From an uncultured Lachnospiraceae bacterium (GTDB lineage Bacteria > Bacillota > Clostridia > Lachnospirales > Lachnospiraceae): a stretch of DNA of 64,000 nt. Every line of letters starts with the position of its first letter. Positions within the stretch are counted from its first letter, which is position 1. The DNA lies in assembly GCA_949287925.1 (NCBI GenBank), contig CASEIR010000006.1, positions 1 through 64,000 of the forward strand, read 5' to 3'. A model generated the notes under the pieces. That model saw only the letters and a program-made list of their open reading frames with translations. It was not told the DNA's origin and did not search any database. The position numbers and the translations under genes are program-made. This document shows, piece after piece, positions 49,364 to 57,373 of this stretch.

Positions 49364-49392
49364 TTGCGTTATTTATTTAACAGATTTATAAT
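49364..49392 (+). promoter_or_regulatory. Promoter of the iron alcohol dehydrogenase gene
   Basis: TTGCGT (49364-49369), 17 bases, TATAAT (49387-49392). Confidence 0.65.
49366..49383. promoter_or_regulatory. Possible Rex operator
   Basis: The site GCGTTATTTATTTAACAG matches 10 of 14 defined positions of the Rex consensus TTGTTAAN4TTAACAA and fills the promoter spacer. rex is encoded in this window. Binding is inferred. Confidence 0.4.
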
Positions 49393-49436
49393 CCAGATAG
49401 AAACACATTTTAGAAAATAAAAAGGAGCGGATGAAA

Positions 49437-50618
49437 ATGGGAAGATTTACATTACCAAGAGACATCTATCACGGAAAAGGAAGTCTGGAAGAGCTGAAGA
49501 ATTTGAAAGGTAAGAAAGCGATCCTTGTTGTGGGCGGCGGTTCCATGAAACGTCAGGGGTTTCTTGACAAAGCGGTGAACTATCTGAAAGAAGCAGGTAT
49601 GGAAGTGGAATTGTTTGAAGGCGTAGAGCCGGATCCGTCTGTTGAGACTGTTAGGCGCGGAGCAGAAGCCATGCGTAAGTTTGAACCGGACTGGATTGTG
49701 GCCATGGGTGGCGGTTCTCCAATTGATGCTGCCAAAGCAATGTGGGCATTTTATGAGTATCCGGAAACAACATTTGAGGATTTGATCACACCTTTTAACT
49801 TTCCGGAGCTGAGAACCAAAGCAAAATTTGCCGCAATTCCTTCAACTTCCGGAACTGCAACAGAAGTAACAGCGTTCTCAGTTATTACAGATTATGAGAA
49901 AGGAATCAAATATCCGTTGGCAGATTTCAACATCACACCGGATGTTGCAATTGTTGATTCTGAACTTGTAGAAGGTCTTCCGGCCCATCAGGTCGCATAT
50001 ACCGGAATGGACGCCCTGACACATGCCATAGAGGCATATGTGTCAACATTGAATTGCGTATATACCGATCCTCTTGCGATAAAAGCAATCGAAATGGTAT
50101 TTGATTATCTGCCAGCATCATTCAAAGGCAATATGGACGCAAGAGCGCAGATGCATGACGCTCAGTGCCTTGCAGGGATGGCATTCTCTAATGCACTGCT
50201 TGGTATCGTACATTCTATGGCGCACAAGACAGGCGCAGCATTCTCTACCGGACATATCACACATGGTCTTGCAAACGCTATGTATCTGCCATATGTAATT
50301 AAATACAATGCAAAAGATCCGGTTGCTGCAAAACGATATGCTGAGATTGCGCGTATGACAGGACTGGAAGGCGCTTCTGAGAAAGCATTGATTAACAGCC
50401 TTTGCAAGAAGATTGACGAATTCAATGTGATTCTTGGAATTCCTGCCACATTAAAAGAGTTCGGTATTAAAGAAGACGAATTCAAAGAAAAGATTGCTGT
50501 AATATCAGAAAATGCAGTCGGAGACGCATGTACTGGATCTAATCCAAGAGCTATTGATCCTGCAACAATGGAAAAACTCTTCACCTGTATTTATTATGGA
50601 AAAGAAGTGGATTTTTAG
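49437..50618 (+). CDS. Iron-containing alcohol dehydrogenase
   Basis: A 393-residue group III alcohol dehydrogenase, resembling NAD(P)H-dependent butanol-type enzymes. GGGSPIDAAKAMW (about residue 95) is the cofactor loop, PSTSGTATEVTAFSV (about 137) follows, and metal ligands are expected in the Asp/His-rich MDALTHAIEAY (about 190) and HSMAHKTGAAFSTGHITHG (about 260-275). The ATG at 49437 is nine bases from AAGGAG; the one at 49431 is too close. It is a single-gene unit between a promoter and a strong terminator, and probably reoxidises NAD(P)H during fermentation. Substrate uncertain. Confidence 0.9.
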   Translation: MGRFTLPRDIYHGKGSLEELKNLKGKKAILVVGGGSMKRQGFLDKAVNYLKEAGMEVELFEGVEPDPSVETVRRGAEAMRKFEPDWIVAMGGGSPIDAAKAMWAFYEYPETTFEDLITPFNFPELRTKAKFAAIPSTSGTATEVTAFSVITDYEKGIKYPLADFNITPDVAIVDSELVEGLPAHQVAYTGMDALTHAIEAYVSTLNCVYTDPLAIKAIEMVFDYLPASFKGNMDARAQMHDAQCLAGMAFSNALLGIVHSMAHKTGAAFSTGHITHGLANAMYLPYVIKYNAKDPVAAKRYAEIARMTGLEGASEKALINSLCKKIDEFNVILGIPATLKEFGIKEDEFKEKIAVISENAVGDACTGSNPRAIDPATMEKLFTCIYYGKEVDF

Positions 50619-50646
50619 CACGGCGGCAATATATTGGTACAAGTTT

Positions 50647-50688
50647 AACAAAAGCAGATGCATTTTTGCATCTGCTTTTTGTTAAAAA
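50647..50688 (+). terminator. Terminator of the alcohol dehydrogenase gene
   Basis: AACAAAAGCAGATGCA (50647-50662) pairs with TGCATCTGCTTTTTGTT (50667-50683). Confidence 0.85.
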
Positions 50689-50690
50689 CC

Positions 50691-50719
50691 TTGATATTTT
50701 ATAATGGATACATTATTAT
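50691..50719 (+). promoter_or_regulatory. Promoter of nfnAB
   Basis: TTGATA (50691-50696), 17 bases, TATTAT (50714-50719). Confidence 0.55.
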
Positions 50720-50752
50720 GAAAGAAGCATAAAGTTGATAGGAGGAAACAAA

Positions 50753-51640
50753 ATGTATAAGATATTGAAAGCCGAAAAACTGGCTGACATGATCTATCTT
50801 ATGGATGTGGAAGCTCCGCGTGTAGCCAGACATTGCGAACCCGGACAATTCGTCATCGTAAAGATGGATGAAAAAGGAGAACGGATTCCATTAACGATCT
50901 GTGATTTTGACAGAGAAGCAGGAACCATTACGATCGTATTTCAGACAGTAGGCGCATCCACTCATAAGATGGCTGAATTGAAAGCAGGAGATTCCTTCCG
51001 CGACTTTACCGGTCCTTTGGGCTGTCCGTCTGAATTCGTAGAAGAAGACCTGGAATCTCTGAAAAAGAAAAAGATGCTGTTCGTTGCGGGTGGAGTCGGA
51101 GCTGCTCCTGTTTATCCACAGGTAAAGTGGCTGAAAGAACGCGGTATTGATGTTGATGTTATCGTTGGATCTAAAACAAAAGATATGCTGATCCTGGAAG
51201 AAGAGATGCGTTCAGTTGCCGGTAATTATTATCCATGTACCGACGATGGCAGCTACGGGCATGCGGGAATGGTGACAACAAAGATCGAAAAGCTGGTCGA
51301 AGAAGGACACAAGTATGACGTTTGCGTCGCAATCGGTCCTATGATTATGATGAAGTTTGTCTGCCTGTTGACGAAAAAGCTTGGCATACCAACGATTGTC
51401 AGCATGAATCCGATTATGGTAGACGGAACTGGAATGTGCGGAGCCTGTCGTCTTCATGTGGGAGATGAAATCAAGTTTGCATGTGTAGACGGACCTGAAT
51501 TTGACGGGCATCTTGTGAATTTCGATGAGGCGATGAAGAGACAGCAGATGTACAAAACCGCTGAGGGACGTGCAATGCTGAAATTACAGGAAGGCGATAC
51601 CCACCATGGTGGATGTGGCCACTGCGGAGGTGACGACTAA
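50753..51640 (+). CDS. nfnA: Ferredoxin-NADP+ oxidoreductase NfnA-like subunit
   Basis: A 295-residue FAD/NAD-binding subunit with a C-terminal [2Fe-2S] site. FTGPLGCP (about residue 88), FVAGGVGAAPVYPQ (about 112) and GMCGACRLHVGDEIKFACVDGP (key Cys about 227, 230, 242) are typical. The Cys/His-rich tail HHGGCGHCGGDD is an unusual addition. Its stop overlaps the start of the GltD-like subunit. NfnAB couples NADH and reduced ferredoxin oxidation to NADP+ reduction by electron bifurcation. AGGAGG precedes the ATG. Confidence 0.9.
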   Translation: MYKILKAEKLADMIYLMDVEAPRVARHCEPGQFVIVKMDEKGERIPLTICDFDREAGTITIVFQTVGASTHKMAELKAGDSFRDFTGPLGCPSEFVEEDLESLKKKKMLFVAGGVGAAPVYPQVKWLKERGIDVDVIVGSKTKDMLILEEEMRSVAGNYYPCTDDGSYGHAGMVTTKIEKLVEEGHKYDVCVAIGPMIMMKFVCLLTKKLGIPTIVSMNPIMVDGTGMCGACRLHVGDEIKFACVDGPEFDGHLVNFDEAMKRQQMYKTAEGRAMLKLQEGDTHHGGCGHCGGDD

Positions 51641-53028
51641 TGGCTGATATGTTAAAAAGAGTTCCTGTCAGAGAACAGGATGCAAAAGTAAGAGCGACCA
51701 ATTTCGAAGAAGTCTGCTATGGCTATAACAAAGAAGAGGCAATGGAGGAGGCGGCACGCTGCCTCAACTGCAAGAATGCCAAGTGTATTCAGGGATGCCC
51801 TGTTTCCATCAATATCCCGGGATTCATTTCAAAAGTAAAAGACGGAGATATCGAAGGCGCTTACAAAGTGATCGGAGAATCCTCTGCGCTGCCGGCAATT
51901 TGCGGACGTGTCTGCCCTCAGGAATCCCAGTGTGAATGCAAATGTATCCGCGGCATTAAAGGTGAACCGGTATCTATTGGGAAACTGGAGCGGTTTGTTG
52001 CAGATTATGCGTTGGAGCATGATATCAAACCGGCCAAAGCTGAGAAAATGAATGGTCATAAAGTAGCTGTGATCGGATCCGGACCTTCCGGTCTTACCTG
52101 TGCCGGAGATCTGGCCAAGCTTGGATATGAAGTTACGGTATTTGAAGCGCTTCATGAATTGGGCGGCGTACTGGTATATGGTATTCCTGAGTTCCGTCTT
52201 CCGAAGGAAAAGGTTGTAAAGAAAGAGATTGAAAAAGTCAAAGAATTGGGCGTAAAATTCGAAACCAACGTGGTGATCGGAAAATCTACAACAATTGATC
52301 AGCTGATGGAAGATGAGAAATTTGAAGCTGTATTTATCGGTTCCGGAGCAGGTCTTCCGATGTTTATGGGACTCCCGGGAGAGACTGCTAACGGAGTATT
52401 CTCCGCAAACGAATATCTGACCAGAAGTAATCTGATGAAGGCATTTGACGATTCCTATGACACACCGATCGCGGCGGGTAAAAAAGTGGCCGTCGTAGGC
52501 GGAGGTAACGTAGCAATGGATGCTGCAAGAACTGCTCTCAGACTGGGGGCCGAAGTACATATTGTATACCGCCGCAGTGAGGCTGAACTGCCAGCCAGAG
52601 TGGAAGAAGTTCATCATGCAAAAGAAGAAGGCGTGATTTTTGATCTTCTGACTAACCCGAAAGAAATCCTTGTGGATGACAACGGATGGGTAAAGGGAAT
52701 GAAAGTAATCAAGATGGAGCTTGGCGAACCGGATGCGTCCGGAAGAAGACGGCCGGTAGAAATTCCCGGATCAGAATATGAGATTGAAGTAGACACGGTT
52801 ATTATGTCCCTTGGAACATCTCCAAATCCATTGATTGCATCCACGACAAAGGGATTAGAGACCAACAAGAGAAAATGTATCGTGGCAGAAGAGGAGAACG
52901 GACAGACCTCCAAAGCCTGTGTATTCGCAGGCGGAGATGCCGTGACAGGCGCTGCTACGGTAATACTTGCAATGGGAGCGGGAAAAGCAGGTGCGAAAGG
53001 AATTCACGAATTACTATCTGCAAAATAA
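51640..53028 (+). CDS. nfnB: NfnB/GltD-like NADPH-binding subunit
   Basis: A 462-residue flavoprotein. The N-terminal Cys groups CLNCKNAKCIQGCP (about residue 42) and CGRVCPQESQCECKC (about 88) hold two [4Fe-4S] clusters. FAD and NADPH Rossmann motifs are VIGSGPSGLTCAGDL (about 142) and VVGGGNVAMDAARTAL (about 280). Stand-alone GltD subunits of glutamate synthase are similar, but coupling to nfnA makes NfnB the better call. Start and upstream stop overlap (TAATG). Confidence 0.92.
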   Translation: MADMLKRVPVREQDAKVRATNFEEVCYGYNKEEAMEEAARCLNCKNAKCIQGCPVSINIPGFISKVKDGDIEGAYKVIGESSALPAICGRVCPQESQCECKCIRGIKGEPVSIGKLERFVADYALEHDIKPAKAEKMNGHKVAVIGSGPSGLTCAGDLAKLGYEVTVFEALHELGGVLVYGIPEFRLPKEKVVKKEIEKVKELGVKFETNVVIGKSTTIDQLMEDEKFEAVFIGSGAGLPMFMGLPGETANGVFSANEYLTRSNLMKAFDDSYDTPIAAGKKVAVVGGGNVAMDAARTALRLGAEVHIVYRRSEAELPARVEEVHHAKEEGVIFDLLTNPKEILVDDNGWVKGMKVIKMELGEPDASGRRRPVEIPGSEYEIEVDTVIMSLGTSPNPLIASTTKGLETNKRKCIVAEEENGQTSKACVFAGGDAVTGAATVILAMGAGKAGAKGIHELLSAK

Positions 53029-53037
53029 CGAATGGAG

Positions 53038-53064
53038 GGCGCAGGCTTAAAAAAAGTCTGCGCC
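53038..53064 (+). terminator. Weak terminator-like hairpin after nfnB
   Basis: GGCGCAGGCT pairs with AGTCTGCGCC around an A-rich loop; the T-tract is poor. Confidence 0.45.
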
Positions 53065-53112
53065 TTCTGGTACTTCCGGCGATTTATGATTGTCAGGATA
53101 GGAGAGTTGAAA

Positions 53113-53300
53113 ATGCGTAAAAAAATTTATACGGCCGACGAAGAATTTGGCAGTGTTTATTTATTCCTGTGCAGGGAAGGATCGTTAATGTGGTTCGCGA
53201 ATATTATGACGAATATACCAGCCGCCGGCGCCAGCGCAGTATCTATTATTTCCTGATTGTTGAAATCATCGATCCGGAAACCGGAGTTGTTAACCGGTGA
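53113..53300 (+). pseudogene. Small gene with apparent single-base frameshift
   Basis: A good ribosome-binding site (AGGAGAG) precedes an ATG at 53113 that encodes MRKKIYTADEEFGSVY. The natural continuation then appears in another frame: FIPVQGRIVNVVREYYDEY, then TSRRRQRSIYYFLIVEIIDPETG, ending at TGA 53298-53300. Restoring one T in the TTT at about 53158-53162 would give one protein of about 62 residues. In the uncorrected frame the peptide runs on to 53256 with unconvincing sequence. Alternatives are a slip in the A7 run at 53117-53124 or programmed -1 frameshifting. The protein family is not recognised. Confidence 0.5.
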
Positions 53301-53446
53301 AACAAAGCCGGACAGAACCGGATATCCCTCTGGAGAATTCGAATGTTTATCTGAAAGATTTTAATGAGCCGACGGTTTTCTTCAAAATCATTACCGTACT
53401 GTTTCTGATTTTCTTTGCGATCCAGGTTTTGGGAATTTTTAAGTGA
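53297..53446 (+). CDS. Small single-pass membrane protein
   Basis: A 49-residue frame starting with GTG that overlaps the stop of the preceding small gene (GTGA), a classic coupling arrangement. GGAG lies 10 bases upstream. The N-terminus is polar (KQSRTEPDIPLENSNVYLKDF) and the C-terminus is one hydrophobic helix (FFKIITVLFLIFFAIQVLGI). Not recognised; it probably works with the neighbouring small protein. Confidence 0.5.
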   Translation: MKQSRTEPDIPLENSNVYLKDFNEPTVFFKIITVLFLIFFAIQVLGIFK

Positions 53447-53452
53447 TCATCC

Positions 53453-53498
53453 AAAATGTAAACTTGTAAATCTATAAAGGTTGACAAGTTTACATTTT
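53453..53498. promoter_or_regulatory. BirA-like operator upstream of bioY
   Basis: AAAATGTAAACTTGT (53453-53467) and ACAAGTTTACATTTT (53484-53498) are perfect 15-bp arms around 16 bases. Inside, TTGTAAATC...GGTTGACAA resembles the biotin-repressor (BirA) box. The right half includes the -35 of the bioY promoter. As an RNA hairpin followed by T residues it may also end upstream transcription. Confidence 0.75.
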
Positions 53499-53509
53499 TT
53501 GCATATACT
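53481..53509 (+). promoter_or_regulatory. Promoter of bioY
   Basis: TTGACA (53481-53486), 17 bases, TATACT (53504-53509); the -35 is covered by the BirA-like palindrome. Confidence 0.85.
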
Positions 53510-53540
53510 GGACAGGAATAGCAATGGGAGGATCATGATT

Positions 53541-54086
53541 ATGAGAAAATCAAAATTGTCAGTTCAAGATATATGTATGATTGCATTTATGACGGCAGTC
53601 ACCGCTGTTATGGCTCAGATCTCCATACCGATGCCTTTTGGAGTTCCCATGACGATGCAGACCTTCGCCATTACTCTGGCGGGTGTGATCCTTGGTTCCA
53701 AAAAAGGCGGGATTTCTATTCTGATCTACGTTCTGATCGGACTGGCAGGCATTCCGGTGTTTGCAAATTTCTCAGGAGGAATCCAATGTCTGGCCGGACC
53801 GACGGGAGGTTTTCTGATTTCCTTCCCGATCATGGCTTTTCTGATCGGGCTGGGTGCGGATTCCAGGAATAAGTGGATCTTCCTTCTGTTTGTCACCCTG
53901 GGAACGCTTGCGAATTATGTGATCGGTCTTGCTTTTTTCTGTCTCGTCATGCAAAGTTCTTTAGCGGCAGGACTGGCTGCCTGCGTGATTCCGTTTCTTC
54001 CTACAGCGGTGATAAAAGCAGTAACGGCTTCCCTCCTTGGGATACAGATTCAGAAGCGTCTGAACAGGGTACTTCAATTTGACTGA
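53541..54086 (+). CDS. bioY: Biotin transporter BioY
   Basis: The 181-residue substrate-binding membrane subunit of an ECF-type biotin importer, with about six hydrophobic segments. ISIPMPFGVPMTMQTFAI (about residue 28) and the GGIQCLAGPTGGFLISF region (about 80) are family signatures that contact biotin. ATG 53541 is nine bases from GGGAGG; ATG 53535 is a less well spaced option. The ECF ATPase and T subunits are not in the window and are probably shared. The BirA-like operator supports the call and predicts induction when biotin is scarce. Confidence 0.95.
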   Translation: MRKSKLSVQDICMIAFMTAVTAVMAQISIPMPFGVPMTMQTFAITLAGVILGSKKGGISILIYVLIGLAGIPVFANFSGGIQCLAGPTGGFLISFPIMAFLIGLGADSRNKWIFLLFVTLGTLANYVIGLAFFCLVMQSSLAAGLAACVIPFLPTAVIKAVTASLLGIQIQKRLNRVLQFD

Positions 54087-54099
54087 TTAAAGCAACAGA

Positions 54100-54139
54100 A
54101 TGAGGCATCGGATTTTCTGTCCGGTGTCTCATAAATTTT
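54100..54139 (+). terminator. Terminator of bioY
   Basis: ATGAGGCATCGGA (54100-54112) pairs with TCCGGTGTCTCAT (54120-54132; two G-U pairs), then AAATTTTT. Confidence 0.75.
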
Positions 54140-54202
54140 TGTAGCTATCTGGCTGAGAATGGAATATAATACAGAAGTATTACAAAAAAGGAGATTTTAC
54201 AT

Positions 54203-54952
54203 ATGCAGTTGGCATTTATTACCGCGCTGGGAGTCGGAGGCGCGACAATCATTGGAGTGATCCTTGGATTCCTGTTTCAGAAAATACCACATGAATTCAA
54301 CGATGTGGTACTGGGATACGCGTCGGGTATCATGCTTGCAGCGGCCGTGATCGGACTGATTCTGCCATCTATGGATAACGGAAATATATGGATTACCATG
54401 GCTGGGATTCTTGCCGGAGCCATCTTTCTGAACATGCTTGACTTTGTGACCCCTCATCTTCATCATATAACGGGTATGGATCAGGAGGCTCATTCGGACA
54501 GACAGAGTCAGCTGAACAAAGTTCTGTTGTTTGTCATGGCAATCGCCATCCATAATCTTCCGGAAGGAATTGCTGCCGGCGTTGGGTTTGGTACGGAAAA
54601 CATTGGCAATGCAATTACAGTAGCAACGGGAATTGCCCTTCAGAATATTCCGGAAGGAATGGTGATCGTATCTCCGCTGATTCTGGCCGGCATTCCAAAG
54701 TTCCGTGTTTTTCTGATTGCATGTTTTACCGGCCTGATCGAAATAGCCGGTACCATGATCGGCTTCGGAGCCGTTTCGATCGCTGCGGCGATCCTGCCGT
54801 TCGCCCTGGCTTTTGCCGGAGGGACCATGCTATATGTGGTCAGTGATGAGATGATACCGGAAACCCATAGCCACGGCTATGAGCGTCCCGCAACCTATGC
54901 GTTGATTCTGGGATTCATGACTATGCTGGTGATGGATCACTATATCGGATAG
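54203..54952 (+). CDS. ZIP family metal transporter
   Basis: A 249-residue membrane protein with about eight hydrophobic segments. AIHNLPEGIAAGVGFG (about residue 115) and ALQNIPEGMVIVSPL (about 145) are the two metal-binding helices of ZIP proteins, and HLHHITGMDQEAH forms the His-rich loop. Zinc import is likely, but Fe2+ or Mn2+ are possible. AAGGAG precedes the ATG, and a TATAAT at 54175-54180 is the likely -10. It lies 12 bases before rlmH. Confidence 0.92.
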   Translation: MQLAFITALGVGGATIIGVILGFLFQKIPHEFNDVVLGYASGIMLAAAVIGLILPSMDNGNIWITMAGILAGAIFLNMLDFVTPHLHHITGMDQEAHSDRQSQLNKVLLFVMAIAIHNLPEGIAAGVGFGTENIGNAITVATGIALQNIPEGMVIVSPLILAGIPKFRVFLIACFTGLIEIAGTMIGFGAVSIAAAILPFALAFAGGTMLYVVSDEMIPETHSHGYERPATYALILGFMTMLVMDHYIG

Positions 54953-54964
54953 AAAGGCAGTATT

Positions 54965-55444
54965 ATGAAGATTACGATCATTACAGTGGGAAAACTGAAA
55001 GAAAAATACTGGAAAGACGCTGTTGCGGAATATCAGAAAAGGCTGAGCCGTTATTGTAAGCTGGAACTGTTAGAAGTGCAGGATGAAAAGACGCCGGAAC
55101 AGGCAGGTCTTGCTGCCGAAGACGGTATCCGCTCAAAAGAAGGAGAGCGGATCTTGAAGCTGATCCGTCCGGATTCTTTTGTGATTACGCTGGAGATTCA
55201 AGGGAAGATGTTAAGTTCGGAAGAACTGGCAGACAGAATCGAGTCACTTGGTATACAGGGACAAAGCCATCTGACTTTCGTGATCGGAGGATCGATCGGA
55301 CTTGGCAGAGAGGTGCAGAAACGTTCCGATTTCGCGCTCAGTTTTTCCAGAATGACATATCCACACCAGCTGATGCGTGTTATTTTGCTGGAACAAATTT
55401 ACAGAAGTTATCGGATTATCGCCGGAGAACCATATCATAAATAA
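54965..55444 (+). CDS. rlmH: 23S rRNA pseudouridine-1915 N3-methyltransferase
   Basis: A 159-residue SPOUT methyltransferase acting on helix 69 of 23S rRNA in assembled ribosomes. VGKLKEKYWKDAVAEYQKRL at the N-terminus (given in part), LTFVIGGSIGLG (about 100) and the C-terminal LLEQIYRSYRIIAGEPYHK pattern are diagnostic. AAAGGCAG precedes the ATG. Confidence 0.97.
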   Translation: MKITIITVGKLKEKYWKDAVAEYQKRLSRYCKLELLEVQDEKTPEQAGLAAEDGIRSKEGERILKLIRPDSFVITLEIQGKMLSSEELADRIESLGIQGQSHLTFVIGGSIGLGREVQKRSDFALSFSRMTYPHQLMRVILLEQIYRSYRIIAGEPYHK

Positions 55445-55457
55445 TAGTTGTTTACGA

Positions 55458-55486
55458 TTGACAAATTTATGTTTATCTTATATAGT
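55458..55486 (+). promoter_or_regulatory. Promoter of the marR-MATE unit
   Basis: TTGACA (55458-55463), 17 bases, TATAGT (55481-55486). Confidence 0.8.
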
Positions 55487-55494
55487 TATCTTTG

Positions 55495-55515
55495 ATAATT
55501 ACTTAAAGTAATTAT
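55495..55515. promoter_or_regulatory. 21-bp palindrome, probable MarR operator
   Basis: ATAATTACTT and AAGTAATTAT flank one central base (55505) just downstream of the expected transcription start; a further half-site AGTAATTATA follows at about 55521. It fits a MarR-type autoregulatory operator. Confidence 0.7.
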
Positions 55516-55555
55516 TTTGAGTAATTATAAAACAGAAACAGATGGAGTGTGTAAT

Positions 55556-55996
55556 ATGGATGTTCGACATTTAAGGCAATTAATAGACGCCTGTTTTATG
55601 GCAAAGAGGATCGTGGAAACACTTCCGGCTATTCCAGATGGCATGAAACCAAGGCATTTTCACGTGATGGATGCAATCCGCAACATTTCCTACATGCAGG
55701 ATGGATGCCGGGTAAGCGACGTCAGTACATATCTGAACACCACAACCCCCAGCATCTCCAGGCTGATCCGGGAGCTGGAGGAGAAGCGTTATGTTGAGAA
55801 ATATGCCGATGAACATGATGGACGGGTTACGTATGTAAGGCTTACGGTTGACGGCCAGGCCTGTGTGAGGAAATATGTGACGGAATTTTATGCAGCCTGG
55901 GCAAAACAATTGAAAGATATCAGTAATAAACAGGCGGAAGAGACGGTTCTTACCATTAGCCGTCTGAAGGACAGTATGCCGGGAGAGGAGAGATAA
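55556..55996 (+). CDS. MarR-family transcriptional regulator
   Basis: A 146-residue winged-helix repressor. The recognition region is VSDVSTYLNTTTPSISRLIREL (key part TTTPSISRLI, about residue 62), and the wing has DEHDGRVTYVRLT (about 85). The ATG at 55556 has GGAG at good spacing; a longer frame from 55517 lies within the operator. It is followed at once by a MATE pump gene, so it probably represses that pump from the palindrome at 55495-55515. The inducer is unknown. Confidence 0.88.
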   Translation: MDVRHLRQLIDACFMAKRIVETLPAIPDGMKPRHFHVMDAIRNISYMQDGCRVSDVSTYLNTTTPSISRLIRELEEKRYVEKYADEHDGRVTYVRLTVDGQACVRKYVTEFYAAWAKQLKDISNKQAEETVLTISRLKDSMPGEER

Positions 55997-55997
55997 T

Positions 55998-57340
55998 ATG
56001 ACACAAAAGAAAGAATTATCGTTTACCAGCGGGCCAGTATTCCTATCGCTGGTCCTTTTTGCGGTTCCCGTTCTGGGAGCCTTGATCCTGCAGGCAGCCT
56101 ATGGCGCTGTAGACCTGCTGGTAGTGGGACGCTTTGGCGATGCAGCCAGTATCTCCGCCGTGGGAACCGGAAGTTCATTTATGCAGATGGTCACATTCAT
56201 TATTACAAGTCTGGCAATGGGCGTAACGGTGGTAATCGGTCACCATATCGGAGATCAGAAACCGGAACAGGCAGGAAAACGATTGGCACCGCTGTTCTTA
56301 TATTTCTGATCTTCGGGATCTTTCTGACAGTAGTCCTTGAACTGTTTGCCGGCAATATCGCAGATTTATTGCAGGTGCCGTCAGAATCTAGAGGGAAAGC
56401 GATAGAATACCTCCGGATCTGTTCCGGCGGCATCATCGTCATCATCGCATATAATGTAATCAGCGCCATTATGCGTGGAATCGGCAATGCCAATCTGCCG
56501 TTGCTTTTTGTGGGGATCGCCTGTGTTTTTAACGTTCTTGGAGACTTACTGTTGACCGGCCTTCTGGGTATGGATGTGGCCGGTGTCGCGATCGCAACCG
56601 TAGGAACCCAGCTGATTTCTGTAGTCATATCGATACTGGTGCTGTTGAGGCAGGAACTTCCGTTTACCTTTTCAAAAAAATATCTGAGAATTGACCGGAC
56701 AGAACTAAAAATGATACTTCGGATCGGTATTCCCATCGCTATTCAGGAAACCATGGTGCAGATTTCTTTCCTGGTAATCAATTCCATTGTAAATCAGATG
56801 GGACTGCTCCCATCAGCAGGCTATGGCGTGGCTCAGAAAATTGTATCTTTTATCATGCTGGTGCCGTCTTCTGTTATGCAGAGCGTATCCGCATTTGTAG
56901 CGCAAAATGTAGGAGCCGGACAAAAAGACCGGGCCAAAAAAGGACTGGTTACCGCCATCATCTCCGGATGTACACTGGGAATTTTTATCTTCTGTGCGGG
57001 ATTTTTCGGCGGCTCATTTTTATCTTCATTTTTCACGGAATCTGCAGAAGTTATTGCTCAAAGCGCTGACTATCTGAAGGGATTTTCGCCGGAATGTATT
57101 CTGACCTGTATTTTGTTCAGCTGCATCGGATACTTTAACGGAAACGGTAACAGTCTGCCTGTTATGATACAGGGTGTTACTTCCGCGCTGCTGATTCGTA
57201 TTCCTCTATGTATTTTTGCGGCTGGACTTCCGAACACTTCTCTGATGATTATCGGTTTTTGTACACCTGTTACCACGATTTATGGTATTATCTTTTTTGT
57301 AATCTGTTTCCGGCGGATGCAAAAAAAGAAATCCGCGTAA
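55998..57340 (+). pseudogene. MATE family efflux transporter, frameshifted
   Basis: A multidrug/Na+ antiporter gene of about 447 codons broken by one base. The first 103 codons (55998-56309) encode the N-terminal MATE helices (GAVDLLVVGRFGDAASISAVG) and end early at TGA. From AAAA at 56276-56279 onward the correct continuation is in another frame (KTIGTAVLIFLIFGIF, then MATE helices to 57340). One extra A restores a full protein. This is a recent mutation or a homopolymer sequencing error. The MarR regulator is two bases upstream. Confidence 0.88.
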
Positions 57341-57373
57341 CAATCAAACCATTACCCCGGAGGATACCACCCT

